Assembly: GCA_046330225.1 (NCBI GenBank)
Contig: JAXLTD010000004.1
Coordinates: forward strand, 62,001-126,000
Source: CANJIV01 sp046330225
Lineage (GTDB): Bacteria; Actinomycetota; Thermoleophilia; Solirubrobacterales; Solirubrobacteraceae
Length of the DNA: 64,000 bases
Direction: 5' to 3'
Shown: piece after piece, positions 32,623 to 42,817 of the stretch
How the letters are laid out: every line of letters begins with the position of its first letter
Position numbering within the stretch: the first letter of the stretch is position 1
Position numbers and translations under genes: made by a program
Notes under the pieces: model-generated
What the model was told of the DNA's origin: nothing
The model's input: only the letters and a program-made list of their open reading frames with translations
Database searches by the model: none

Positions 32623-34223
32623 GCCGGCGCCGGAAGTGCAGGCCCCTCCGGGGCGTCGCCGGGCTCATCGCCGGGCTCGTCGCCGGAGGGCCCCTCCGCG
32701 GACGGCTCCGGCGCGGCCCCGGGCCACGCCGGCTCGCCCGCCCGCTCCCGGGCCGCGGCGGCCGCCAGCGCGGTCCCGACCCCGAGCAGCGCCCACAGTG
32801 CCGGGTCCTCGAGGAAGGCGGCATACAGCCAGGTGTGGAAGACGAGCGCGACGAACATCGCGCCGATTGCCGCGCGGGCCGGCGACGCGCGCGCGCCGCG
32901 CAGCACCCGGACCAGCCCGGCGACCAGCAGGAGGAGGTAGACCGCCAGGCCGACGAGGCCTTGCTCCGCCGCCACGGTGATCGGGATGGTGTGCGAGGCC
33001 GAGGCGGCCTGCTCGTTCGAGACCTTCTCGGCCTTGCGGAACTCCGGCTCGAACGCGCCCGAGCCCCAGCCGAGCACCGGCTTGGCCTCGAACAGCCGCA
33101 CGCCGCCCTTCACGAGGTCGGCCCGCCCCGAGGTCGCCCGGTCCAGGCTGCGGTTCTTCACGCCGACGGCACCGGGAGCGAGCAGCACGATCGCCGCGCC
33201 GGCCAGCAGGGCGCCGCCGGCCAGGAGCGCCGCCCACTTCACGCTCCAGCGCAGCCCGCCGAGAACGACGAGGCCGAGCACCAGAGCGCTCAGGCTCGAC
33301 TGCGACAGCGTGAGGATCAGGCCGCCCCACAGCACCGCCAGCAGCACCGCGCAGCCGACGACCGTCCGCGACCGCTTCGCCCAGAGCATCACTGAGACGA
33401 CCGCGAGCATGACGAGCATCAGGAACCGCCCGAAGATGTTCGGGTCGAAGAACAGCGAGTTCACGCGGAAGTACGACTCGAGCTGATTCGACGCGATGAC
33501 CTTGGGGTTGAGGAACAGCCGGCGCGTGGCGAACTCCACGACGCCGACCGCGGTGAACACGACTGCCTCCCCGACGAGCACGGCCAGGCAGACGGTCAGC
33601 AGCCGGCGGTCCCACCGGACCTGGGTCAGCAGCCCGAAGAGGAGCAGGAACGGGACGTAGAAGAAGACGACCTGCTGCAGCGCCTTCGAGAAGTCGGTCG
33701 TGTAGGCGGCCTGCACGGCGTAGATGACCACCGCGCCGGCCAGCGCCCACTCCAGCAGCCCGGGCCGCGGGCGCGGCGGCGGCTCGTCCTCACGCAGGCG
33801 CCCGATCGCCCACGCGAGGACGCCCGCGCCGATCACGAAGTAGAGGGGCAGGAGGAGGTTGGCGGTCTCCCCCCCGGACTGCACCGGAAGCCGGAACGGC
33901 AGCATCGCGACCGCCGCCACCGCGAACACCGCCGGCTTGCGCCGGATCAGCAGCGCGGCGGCAACGAGCAGCACGAGCCCCGCGACGGCGGCCGCCGCCG
34001 CGAGCGCGGGCCGGTCCCGCAGCGGCCGCACCTGCGGCGTGTCCCACACCTCGGCGACGAGCAGCACCGGCGTCAGCGCAAGCGCGGCGAGCATCGCGAG
34101 CGCCCGGACCTTCGGCGGCGGCGCGAGCACCGCCGCCGCCGCCAGGACCGCGGCCGCGCAGATGCCGGCCTCCTTGAGCGGCGGGACGGCCGCGGCGATG
34201 GTCAGCCCTGCAGCAGCGTCCAC
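32619..34223 (-). CDS. O-antigen ligase/polymerase-like (Wzy_C) membrane protein
   Basis: 534 residues with about 12 membrane helices and the large outer loop of the Wzy_C/WaaL family (FEAKPVLGWGSGAFEPEF..., ASASHTIPITVAAEQGLVGLAVYLLLL). It would polymerise or transfer the flipped repeat units on the outer face. The C-terminal 45 residues are acidic and repetitive (GDEPGDEPGD). GTG 34223 is the likely start and overlaps the previous gene by 22 bases. Confidence 0.88.
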   Translation of the reverse strand: MDAAAGLTIAAAVPPLKEAGICAAAVLAAAAVLAPPPKVRALAMLAALALTPVLLVAEVWDTPQVRPLRDRPALAAAAAVAGLVLLVAAALLIRRKPAVFAVAAVAMLPFRLPVQSGGETANLLLPLYFVIGAGVLAWAIGRLREDEPPPRPRPGLLEWALAGAVVIYAVQAAYTTDFSKALQQVVFFYVPFLLLFGLLTQVRWDRRLLTVCLAVLVGEAVVFTAVGVVEFATRRLFLNPKVIASNQLESYFRVNSLFFDPNIFGRFLMLVMLAVVSVMLWAKRSRTVVGCAVLLAVLWGGLILTLSQSSLSALVLGLVVLGGLRWSVKWAALLAGGALLAGAAIVLLAPGAVGVKNRSLDRATSGRADLVKGGVRLFEAKPVLGWGSGAFEPEFRKAEKVSNEQAASASHTIPITVAAEQGLVGLAVYLLLLVAGLVRVLRGARASPARAAIGAMFVALVFHTWLYAAFLEDPALWALLGVGTALAAAAARERAGEPAWPGAAPEPSAEGPSGDEPGDEPGDAPEGPALPAPA

Positions 34224-35989
34224 GTGCGCCTCGTCATCGCGCTGGCGTTGGGGTTGGTCTTCATCGTGAGGGCGAAGCGGGCCAGGCCGGGGCGGACGAC
34301 GACGCCCTTCCCGACGCGCGCCCCCACGATCACGGGCGTGCCCTGCTCGACCCCGGCGGCGGACACGACCCGGCCGCCGGCCCAGCCGGTCGTCGCCTCC
34401 CGGCGGGGGTAGCCCGTGAACTGCCCGTCCCCGCCCACGAACAGGCCCAGCGCGTCCTCGTAGGCGAGCACCGGCTCGGCACCCGACACGACCGGCCCGA
34501 TTCGCGCGCCGAAGATGTCCTGCGCCGCGGCCCCCGAGGGGTCCACGAGCTGGTCGGCGTCGATCCGCGCCGTCCGCAGCAGGGAGGCCGTGCCCAGGGA
34601 GAACGCCCGCCCGCCGGCGCGGACCCAGCGGCGGAGGCGGCGCCCGAGCTCCGGGGTGAGCCAGCGCGGGTTGCCGGCGAGCACGACGCCCGTGTGGCCC
34701 TTGAGCGCCGGGCCCTCGCCGCGCTGCAGGGCCACGTCGGTGGTCAGGTCATAGCGGAAGCCCGCGCGGTCGAAGAAGTCCAAGAGCGGGCCTTCGTTGT
34801 TCCCGAACCCGATCGGCAGCCCACGGCCGCGGGCCCCGACGGGCGAGTACGGCCGCTCGATCCCCGCCGGGCCGCCGCGCGGCAGCGTGTTCGGGATCCC
34901 GTCGCCCGTGTCGTCCTGCGGGTTGCGGCCCTGCCAGGCGATGACCGGGAGCACCACGAGGACCTTCTGCTTCCCGGGGCCCTGCACCGGGAACGGCACC
35001 GTCTGGCGGTAGCCGGCAGCCGTGACGTCGAGGAGGTAGAGGCCGGAGCGCGCCCGCGGCGCGGCGACCTGGAGCAGGGGCCCGCGGCCGGTGCCGCGCG
35101 ACCCGGGCCGCCGAAGCGGCCGCGCGTAGCCGATCCGGCGAATCTGCCACGCGTACGGGCGGCCGAAGCTCTGGATCCGGAACACCGCGCGCCGGCCTGC
35201 CAGCGTCGGGCCGGCCGGCGCGGTCACGCCGAGGCGGCGCACTGTCACCCCGGGGCGGCCGCGCGGGTCGGCCGCCGTGGCGGGGCGAAGGATCGGCGAG
35301 AAGGCCGCGTTGGACGCGCGATCGCGCAGCTTGACCGAGATCACGTACAGGCCCGGAGGCGCGGGCGCGCCGCCCACCCGTCCGTTCCACTGCAGCACCC
35401 GGGCGCCCGGCGCGCCGCGGAACTGGGTCACGAGCTTCGAGCCGCCCTCGTCGGTGCGGAAGACGAACACCCGGGCCGGGAGGCGCAGCGGGCCCGTGAA
35501 GCGGAAGGTCACCGGCTGGCCGGGTTGCACGACCGCCGGGCCGGGCCCGGCGGGGCTTGTCACGAACACGAGCGGCCGCGGCGGGGTGGTGTCGACCGTG
35601 ATCTCGCGCGCGAAGACCGCCGAGCGCCCGGCATCGCGCAGCGTCACGCGCACCCGGTAGGTCCCGTCGGGAACCACCGCGTTGTCGTCGGCGCGCCCGT
35701 TCCAGTAGAGCTGGATCGGCTGGCGCGCCGGAAACCGGCGATCGTCAACCAGGGTCCGCACCGCGTCGCCGTTCTCGTCGATGATGCGGACGGTCACGTC
35801 GTCGCTGCGGTCGAGCTCGAGCCGGATGCTGGCCCGTTCCCGGCGGTTGTCGCCGTTGGGCGAGAAGAGGCTGGTGATCGTCAGCGCCCGCACGACCCGC
35901 GGAGACTGCTTGAGGCGCTGGCTCACGAAGAACGCGCCGAAGCAGGCCAGGAGCAGCAGGCCGAAGACGACCTGGGCCAGGCGGGTCAC
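34202..35989 (-). CDS. Membrane-anchored protein with FlgD-like Ig repeats and a DMFase-beta-like domain
   Basis: 595 residues. Single membrane anchor at about residues 5-22, then FlgD-Ig-like domains (ITSLFSPNGDNRRERASIRL, then YWNGRADDNAVVPDGTYRVRV, and a second copy LQWNGRVGGAPAPPGLYVISV). The C-terminal half (from about 385: VLVVLPVIAWQGRNPQDDTGDG, GVVLAGNPRWLTPELGRRL) resembles the glutaminase-like fold of N,N-dimethylformamidase beta-type proteins. Probably extracellular and tied to glycan assembly. GTG start overlaps the phosphatase stop (GTGA). Confidence 0.82.
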   Translation of the reverse strand: MTRLAQVVFGLLLLACFGAFFVSQRLKQSPRVVRALTITSLFSPNGDNRRERASIRLELDRSDDVTVRIIDENGDAVRTLVDDRRFPARQPIQLYWNGRADDNAVVPDGTYRVRVTLRDAGRSAVFAREITVDTTPPRPLVFVTSPAGPGPAVVQPGQPVTFRFTGPLRLPARVFVFRTDEGGSKLVTQFRGAPGARVLQWNGRVGGAPAPPGLYVISVKLRDRASNAAFSPILRPATAADPRGRPGVTVRRLGVTAPAGPTLAGRRAVFRIQSFGRPYAWQIRRIGYARPLRRPGSRGTGRGPLLQVAAPRARSGLYLLDVTAAGYRQTVPFPVQGPGKQKVLVVLPVIAWQGRNPQDDTGDGIPNTLPRGGPAGIERPYSPVGARGRGLPIGFGNNEGPLLDFFDRAGFRYDLTTDVALQRGEGPALKGHTGVVLAGNPRWLTPELGRRLRRWVRAGGRAFSLGTASLLRTARIDADQLVDPSGAAAQDIFGARIGPVVSGAEPVLAYEDALGLFVGGDGQFTGYPRREATTGWAGGRVVSAAGVEQGTPVIVGARVGKGVVVRPGLARFALTMKTNPNASAMTRRTWTLLQG

Positions 35990-36528
35990 AGCCGCACCAG
36001 CGCCACGTTTGGGACATCCCAGTCGTGGAAGGTCTCCAGGCCGCGGCGGTGCGTGTGGCACAGCGCCACCCGGATCGTGCCGCCGTGGCAGACCGCGAGT
36101 GCCGGGAGCCGGCCGGCCTGCGTGATGTCCACGAGCGCCGCCACCGTGCGCTCCTGCTGCTCGAGCAGCGACTCGCCGTCAGGAAAGCGGAACTTCGGCC
36201 CGGCCGCGCGCCAGGCCGCGTAGAGCTCCGGGTCCTCGCGCGCGACGTCCTCCCACAGCCGCCCCTCGATGCTGCCGCGGTAGCCCTCGGCCAGCCGCGG
36301 GTCCACGACCGGCTCCAGGCCGATCCGGGCCCCGACGATCTCCGCCGTCTCACGGGCCCGCGAGAGCTGGCTGCAGTACAGGGCCTGGAGGCCCTCCCCC
36401 GCCACCCGCTCGGCGAGCTCGCGGGCCTGGGCCCGGCCGGTGTCGTTCAGGGGCGTGTCGACCGATCCCTGGATCCGGATCGGCTCGATGTTGTCGTCGG
36501 TCTCCCCGTGCCGGGCCAGCAGGATCAC
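35986..36528 (-). CDS. Histidine phosphatase (phosphoglycerate mutase-like)
   Basis: 180 residues. The catalytic LLARHGETDDN is at the N-terminus, ARETAEI and PRLAEGYRGSIEG follow, and CHGGTIRVAL supplies the second His. Removes phosphate from small molecules through a phosphohistidine. The GTG start overlaps the stop of the phosphosulfolactate synthase gene by four bases, so both are made together. It may replace ComB as the phosphosulfolactate phosphatase (inference). Confidence 0.92.
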   Translation of the reverse strand: MILLARHGETDDNIEPIRIQGSVDTPLNDTGRAQARELAERVAGEGLQALYCSQLSRARETAEIVGARIGLEPVVDPRLAEGYRGSIEGRLWEDVAREDPELYAAWRAAGPKFRFPDGESLLEQQERTVAALVDITQAGRLPALAVCHGGTIRVALCHTHRRGLETFHDWDVPNVALVRL

Positions 36529-37289
36529 GTCGGCGGCCCGTGCGTCGCCTGCACCGTGTCGGACCGCAGCCCGAGGCGCAGAGTCTCGAGGGAGAGCGCG
36601 TCGGACGGGGCGATGTTGCCGAGGTTGACCGCGGGGCCAAACCGCCGCAGGAACCACACCTGCTGGGCCTTGCGCGGCGCCTCGAAGAGCAGCCGCTCGG
36701 ACGGCACGGCGTGGGCGATCTCGTCGATCAGGCCCATCCGGATCTCGCCGTCCGGGCGGTAGATCCCCGCGTTGCCCGCCTCGCGCGCCTCGGCGATGAC
36801 CTTCCACGCCCCGGCCTCGAGCTCAGCCTGGATCTGCTCGACCCAGACGTAGGGCGCCATGATGTGCTCCTCGTCCTTGCTGCCGACCTCGGAGAGGACG
36901 GTGAACTCCTCGGCCAGGCGCCGGATGAGCTCGAGCTTGCGGGCCCGCGGGATGTCCACGGTGCCGTCACTGATCTCCACGTGGCGCAGGCCCAGCTCGC
37001 GCAGCCAGGCCACGAGGTCGTCGACCTTGTCCTGCAGGATCGCCACCTCGGTGAGCGTGCCGCCGAGCACGACCGGGATCCCGTGCTCGCGGTAGCGGGC
37101 GAGCTTGCGCTCGAGGTTCCCCGTCGCCACGGCCGTGCCCCACCCGAGCTTGACGAGATCCACGTAGTCGCCGGCCACCTCAACGAGGGCGTCGACGTCG
37201 GCCACCGAGAGGCCTCGGTCCAGCACGTGCGTGACGCCCTGCTCGCGAGGCTTGGCGCTGCGGGGCGGAAGGTGCAGGAACGAGCCCAT
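36525..37289 (-). CDS. comA: Phosphosulfolactate synthase
   Basis: 254 residues matching the ComA/PSL synthase family in length and pattern: THVLDRGLSVADV, VDLVKLGWGTAVA, PVVLGGTLTEVAI, LGLRHVEISDGTVDIPR, VLSEVGSKDEEHI, AREAGNAGIYR, and the C-terminal LLFEAPRKAQQVWFLRRFGPAVNLGNIAPSD. It adds sulfite to phosphoenolpyruvate to give phosphosulfolactate, the first step of coenzyme M-type sulfonate synthesis. In bacteria it supports sulfolactate production. It starts 25 bases after the LytR_C gene and sits in a glycan operon. Confidence 0.93.
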   Translation of the reverse strand: MGSFLHLPPRSAKPREQGVTHVLDRGLSVADVDALVEVAGDYVDLVKLGWGTAVATGNLERKLARYREHGIPVVLGGTLTEVAILQDKVDDLVAWLRELGLRHVEISDGTVDIPRARKLELIRRLAEEFTVLSEVGSKDEEHIMAPYVWVEQIQAELEAGAWKVIAEAREAGNAGIYRPDGEIRMGLIDEIAHAVPSERLLFEAPRKAQQVWFLRRFGPAVNLGNIAPSDALSLETLRLGLRSDTVQATHGPPT

Positions 37290-37314
37290 CGCGCGGGCGG
37301 AGCAGCCGGAGGCG

Positions 37315-38687
<1,373 letters not shown>

Positions 38688-38696
38688 GGACCCGCC

Positions 38697-38702
38697 AGTC
38701 TA
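38697..38702 (-). promoter_or_regulatory. -10 box of the leaderless LytR_C gene, overlapping the CapD stop
   Basis: On the minus strand TAGACT ends 9 bases before ATG 38687. Its first three bases are the TAG stop codon of the upstream dehydratase gene. Confidence 0.5.
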
Positions 38703-40619
38703 GGGACCGGTGCGTACGGCAGGCGCCACGCGCACCTCGGACAGCTCGGCGACCAGATCGGCCAGCGCCGCGGCGTCCCCCTCGAGGACCAGCATGTTCA
38801 CCCGGTCGAACGTCGCCTCGACCCACTGCGGATCGAGCGGCTCCCGTTCGGCCTGGAGGATCTTCTCCGCCGGCGTGGGCTGCGGACGCTCGTAGGCGTT
38901 GAACAGCTCCTCGTGGATCTTCTCCCCGGGCCGGCGCCCGACGATCTCGATCGCGATGTCGGCATCCGGCTCGAGGCCGGACAGCCGGATCATGTCGCGG
39001 GCGAGGTCGACGATCTTGACCGGGTCGCCCATCTCGAGGACGAACACCTCCCCGCCGGAGCCGAGCGACCCCGACCGGATGATGAGCTGGACCGCCTCCG
39101 GGATCGTCATGAAGTACCGGGTCATCTGCGGGTCGGTGACGGTCACCGGCCCGCCCGCGGCGATCTGGCGCCGGAAGATCGGCACGACCGATCCCGACGA
39201 GCCCAGCACGTTCCCGAACCGCACGCTGGAGTACCTCGTCCCCGGATGGCGGGCGCCGGCCGCCTCCAGCGACCACTCGGCCAGCGCCTTGGAGGCGCCC
39301 ATCACCGTGGCGGGATCGACCGCCTTGTCGGTCGACACGAGCACGAAGGTCTTCGTGCCGGCGTCCCCGGCCACGCGCGCGACGACCCGGGTCGCCAGCG
39401 CGTTGTTCCGGACGGCCTCCACCGGATTGACCTCCATGAGGCCGACGTGCTTGTAGGCGGCGGCGTGGAAGACGACCGCGGGGCGGTGCTCGGCGAACAC
39501 CTCGCGCATCCGCTCCTCTTCCTTGCAGTCGGCCAGGACCGGCACGGCGGTGCGGACGTGGCGGTCCTCCTCGAGCTCGCGGTGGATCTCGAACAGGTTG
39601 TCCTCGGCGTGGTCGACGAGCACGAGCCGGCGCGGGCCGACACGCGAGATCTGGCGGCACAGCTCCGAGCCGATCGAGCCGCCGGCGCCCGTCACCATCA
39701 CGACCTGGCCGCTGAGGTAGGCGCCGACCCGGTCGATCTCCATGCGCACGGGCTCGCGGCCGAGCACGTCCTCGACCTTCAGGTCGCGCACCTGGCGCAT
39801 CACGTTCATGCCGCCCTGGAGCAGCTCGAACACCGTCGGGAGGGTGCGGATCGGGATGCCGCGGGCGCGGCAGGCGGTCACCACGCGGCCACGCGTGGCG
39901 CCCGGCGCCGACGGAATGGCGATGATCACCTCGTCCGGCTCGACCTCGTCGAGGATGCGGGCGAGGTCCTTCGTCTCGCCGAGCACCTTCACGCCGTTGT
40001 CGACCATGAGGCCGCGCTTGCGCGGATCGTCGTCCACGAACCCGACCGGCCGATAGCGCAGGTTTGGGTTGCGCAGCATCTCGCGCAGCACCATGCGCCC
40101 GCCCTCGCCAGCGCCGACGATGAGCACGTCGCGAGCGTCCTTGGCGGCGTGGAAGCCGCGCAGGGGCCGTTCGAGCACCGCTCGCACGAGGAACCGCGCG
40201 CCGCCAAGCAGGCCGAGGCACAGGAGGAGGAAGAGCGCCACGACGCCCGTCGGCGGGTAGACGGCCGCCACGCCAGGCCCCGGGACGTCGACGGTGACCG
40301 GCTTGAAGATCGCCACGTAGCCGACGAGCGCGAGGGTCGCGAGCACGACGCCCCGCACGACCCCCTCGTAGTCACGCTGGCTGAAGTAGCGCCACCACTT
40401 CCGGTACATCCCGGACACCGCGAAGATCACGACGCTGATCAGCGTGACCGGCAGGAGCGTCGCCCAGAGCAGGTCCTCGTAGCGGGCAGGCAGGCCCCGG
40501 TCGAACCGGAGCCGGTAGGCCAGGCAGTAGGCGAGCGCGACCAGCACGCCGTCCACCGCAATCTGCGGAATCGAGTGCCGGTGGACGGGAAGGGCCGCGG
40601 ACGAGATCCGGCGGCGCAT
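38700..40619 (-). CDS. Membrane nucleotide-sugar 4,6-dehydratase/epimerase (FlaA1/CapD type)
   Basis: 639 residues. Four membrane helices lead in (about 17-125), then a Rossmann CoA-binding-like domain (DVLIVGAGEGGRMVLREML), and the catalytic SDR domain VVMVTGAGGSIGSELCRQI near residue 310. Further on, FHAAAYKHVGLMEVNPVEA and LVSTDKAVDPATVMGASKALAE (TDKA, with M in place of the usual Tyr in the YxxxK region, as in the FlaA1 family). It makes rare amino-sugar precursors, such as UDP-bacillosamine-type. The ATG is leaderless (TAGAAT 7 bases upstream). Confidence 0.93.
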   Translation of the reverse strand: MRRRISSAALPVHRHSIPQIAVDGVLVALAYCLAYRLRFDRGLPARYEDLLWATLLPVTLISVVIFAVSGMYRKWWRYFSQRDYEGVVRGVVLATLALVGYVAIFKPVTVDVPGPGVAAVYPPTGVVALFLLLCLGLLGGARFLVRAVLERPLRGFHAAKDARDVLIVGAGEGGRMVLREMLRNPNLRYRPVGFVDDDPRKRGLMVDNGVKVLGETKDLARILDEVEPDEVIIAIPSAPGATRGRVVTACRARGIPIRTLPTVFELLQGGMNVMRQVRDLKVEDVLGREPVRMEIDRVGAYLSGQVVMVTGAGGSIGSELCRQISRVGPRRLVLVDHAEDNLFEIHRELEEDRHVRTAVPVLADCKEEERMREVFAEHRPAVVFHAAAYKHVGLMEVNPVEAVRNNALATRVVARVAGDAGTKTFVLVSTDKAVDPATVMGASKALAEWSLEAAGARHPGTRYSSVRFGNVLGSSGSVVPIFRRQIAAGGPVTVTDPQMTRYFMTIPEAVQLIIRSGSLGSGGEVFVLEMGDPVKIVDLARDMIRLSGLEPDADIAIEIVGRRPGEKIHEELFNAYERPQPTPAEKILQAEREPLDPQWVEATFDRVNMLVLEGDAAALADLVAELSEVRVAPAVRTGP

Positions 40620-40626
40620 CCGGGGG

Positions 40627-40632
40627 ATTCTA
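40627..40632 (-). promoter_or_regulatory. -10 box of the leaderless CapD-type gene
   Basis: TAGAAT on the minus strand, 7 bases before ATG 40619. No Shine-Dalgarno and no clear -35. Confidence 0.55.
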
Positions 40633-40672
40633 GGGGGGATCGTCGCCCGGCGCGACCGCCGCACGCCTGCCG

Positions 40673-41686
40673 TCAGGCCGGCTGGAGCCCGCCGACCGGC
40701 GCGCACAGCAGCGCCGCGAACTCCCGCGGGTCGCGCCGCACGCGCGGCGGGGCGTCCGCGCGGTCGCGCTTGGCCAGCGCGATCTCGTCGGCGGACTGCA
40801 GCCGGCGCAGCCGGCCGTCGGCGATCAGCGCCTCGTCGACCGCGCCCATGCGCCCCTCGAACACGGTGAAGACCGGCGTGCCGAGCGCGACCGCCTCGCG
40901 GTTCATCGTGCCGCCCGCCGAGACGACGAGGTCGGCGAAGCCGATCAGGGACGGCGCGTCGATCGCCTGCTCGGGGACGACGAACCCGCCGGCCCGCGCG
41001 AGCTCGGCGCGCTGCGCGGCCGTCCGCGGCAGCACGACGGCCTGCTGGCCCTGCAGCCGCCGCAGCACCTCCCCGAACAGGTCGTTCTCGAAGCGGTGGT
41101 ACAGCGACACCGCCGGCGGCGTGCGCACCACGGCGATCGACTCGGCGGGGTCGAGGCCGAGCTCGCCGAGCACCCCGGCGTCGGGCTCGAAGTCGGCGAG
41201 GTAGTACTCCTCCTTCAGGCCCGGGTACCGGTGCAGCTTGCCGCGCGCGCCGTAGCGGTCCAGGCGCTCGGGCGGGATCGCCTCCGGCACGACCACCGCG
41301 GAGGCCAGCCGGCAGTTGACCGTGTGCTGGACCGTGGCGAACTCGTAGTCGAAGGTGGTCGTCGCCGGAATCCGCAGCGCCGCCGCCGCCACCATCACGT
41401 CGTTGGAGCCGTGCCCGATCGCCAGGTCGAACCGTCCGCGGCGGCGAGCCCAGCGCACCAGCGCTCCCGACCGCTGCGCCAGGCCGAGCCCCTTCGCGGC
41501 CAGGCGACCGCCGCGGTGCCGGCCGATCGCGGTGTGGGAGATGCCGAGCCGCTCGCACAGGGCGAGGGTCTGAGCGAAGTCGCGCGCCGTCACCTCGACC
41601 TCGTGGCCCTCGGCCCGCAGGACGTCGATCACCGGCCGCAGCACGAGGACGTGCGGGCTGTTCGTGAGGTCGATCCAGACGCGCAT
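40673..41686 (-). CDS. DUF354 family GT-B-like protein
   Basis: 337 residues matching the DUF354 family: MRVWIDLTNSPHVLVLRPVI at the start, IGHGSNDVMVAAAALRIPATTTFDYEFA in the first domain, and SLIGFADLVVSAGGTMNREAVALGTPVFTVFEG in the second. The fold resembles UDP-GlcNAc 2-epimerase and GT-B glycosyltransferases. It sits 14 bases after the DegT aminotransferase, so it probably modifies the same sugar. Confidence 0.9.
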   Translation of the reverse strand: MRVWIDLTNSPHVLVLRPVIDVLRAEGHEVEVTARDFAQTLALCERLGISHTAIGRHRGGRLAAKGLGLAQRSGALVRWARRRGRFDLAIGHGSNDVMVAAAALRIPATTTFDYEFATVQHTVNCRLASAVVVPEAIPPERLDRYGARGKLHRYPGLKEEYYLADFEPDAGVLGELGLDPAESIAVVRTPPAVSLYHRFENDLFGEVLRRLQGQQAVVLPRTAAQRAELARAGGFVVPEQAIDAPSLIGFADLVVSAGGTMNREAVALGTPVFTVFEGRMGAVDEALIADGRLRRLQSADEIALAKRDRADAPPRVRRDPREFAALLCAPVGGLQPA

Positions 41687-41700
41687 CGCGGCGCCGCGGC

Positions 41701-42789
41701 TCAGGCCCGCGCCGACCGGATGGCGCTCACGACCTCGATCGCCTGCTGGCGCGTGAGCACCGGGCTCATCGGGATCGCCAGGTGCTGCGCCGCGGCCTCC
41801 GCGGTCCCGGGCAGCTGCAGGCCCGGGCCGCCCCACGGCCGCATCGCCGGCTGGAGGTGGATCGGCCGGCGGTAGTAGGCCTTGGCGCCGATGCCCACGC
41901 GGCCGAGCGCCTCGGCGAGGGGGTCGGCGAGGGGGTGGCGGATGACGTAGAGGTGCCAGGCGGGCTCGGCGCCGTCGACCGGCGCGGGCAGACCGACGTA
42001 ATCCCCGAGCCCGACATCGGCGTAGTGGGCGCCCGCGGCCCGGCGGCCGGCCGCCCACTCGTCGAGGTGCGGCAGGAGCACCCGCAGCATGGCCGCCTGG
42101 AGCTCGTCCAGGCGCGAGTTGCAGCCGACCATCTCGTAGTCGACCTTGTCCCGGGAGCCGTGGAAGCGCAGCATCCGCGCCATCTCAGCGACGTCGTCGC
42201 GGTTCGTGACGATGGCGCCGCCGTCGCCGAAGCCGCCGAGGTTCTTCGACGGGAAGAACGAGAACGTCGCGGCCGACCCGAGGGCGCCGGCGCGCGCGCC
42301 GTGGCGGGTCGAGCCCGCGGCCTGCGCGGCGTCTTCGAGCACGGGAACGCCGAGCGCCTCGATCTCGGCGACCGGCGCGACGTTGCCGAACAGATGCACG
42401 GCCATCACGGCCTTCGTGGCTGGCGTGAGGGCCGCCTTCACCGTCTCGGGCGTGACGCAGAACGTCTCCGGGTCGATGTCGCAGAAGACGGGGCGCGCCC
42501 CGGTCGGCGGGATCGCCTCGGCGCTCGCGTAGAAGGAAAACGACGGCACGACGACATCGTCGCCCGGGCCCACCCCCATCGCCCGCAGCGCGATCGTCAG
42601 CGCGTCGGTGCCGTTCGCCACGCCGACCGCATGCCTGGCGCCCAGCGACGCCGCAAACTCGGACTCGAAGGCGGCGACCTCCGGCCCGAGGATGTACTTC
42701 CCGCCGTCGAGGACGCCGAGCGCCGCCGCGCGCAGCTCCCCGCGGAGCGGCTCGAGCGGGGTGGCGGTGTCGAAGAGCGGGACGGGCAC
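41701..42789 (-). CDS. DegT/DnrJ/EryC1/StrS family sugar aminotransferase
   Basis: 362 residues. GVANGTDALTIALRA, VVVPSFSFYASAEAI, LEDAAQAAGS and the PLP-lysine motif SFFPSKNLGGFGDGGAIVTN are all present. It adds an amino group to a 4- or 3-keto nucleotide sugar using PLP, and would follow the CapD-type dehydratase. GTG 42789 is probably leaderless (TAGCCT 10 bases upstream). Confidence 0.95.
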   Translation of the reverse strand: MPVPLFDTATPLEPLRGELRAAALGVLDGGKYILGPEVAAFESEFAASLGARHAVGVANGTDALTIALRAMGVGPGDDVVVPSFSFYASAEAIPPTGARPVFCDIDPETFCVTPETVKAALTPATKAVMAVHLFGNVAPVAEIEALGVPVLEDAAQAAGSTRHGARAGALGSAATFSFFPSKNLGGFGDGGAIVTNRDDVAEMARMLRFHGSRDKVDYEMVGCNSRLDELQAAMLRVLLPHLDEWAAGRRAAGAHYADVGLGDYVGLPAPVDGAEPAWHLYVIRHPLADPLAEALGRVGIGAKAYYRRPIHLQPAMRPWGGPGLQLPGTAEAAAQHLAIPMSPVLTRQQAIEVVSAIRSARA

Positions 42790-42799
42790 GCGGCGGCAC

Positions 42800-42809
42800 A
42801 GGCTACCCT
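42800..42809. promoter_or_regulatory. Overlapping divergent -10 boxes (DegT / DedA)
   Basis: The 10-base sequence AGGCTACCCT holds minus-strand TAGCCT (42805-42800) for GTG 42789 and plus-strand TACCCT (42804-42809) for GTG 42818, sharing two bases. Only 28 bases separate the two start codons. Confidence 0.55.
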
Positions 42810-42817
42810 TCCTCGCC

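Noticed and set aside
30000..34000. Possible biosynthetic gene cluster of a natural product
   Set aside because: The genes match a Wzx/Wzy-type surface polysaccharide locus; no PKS, NRPS or RiPP genes are present.
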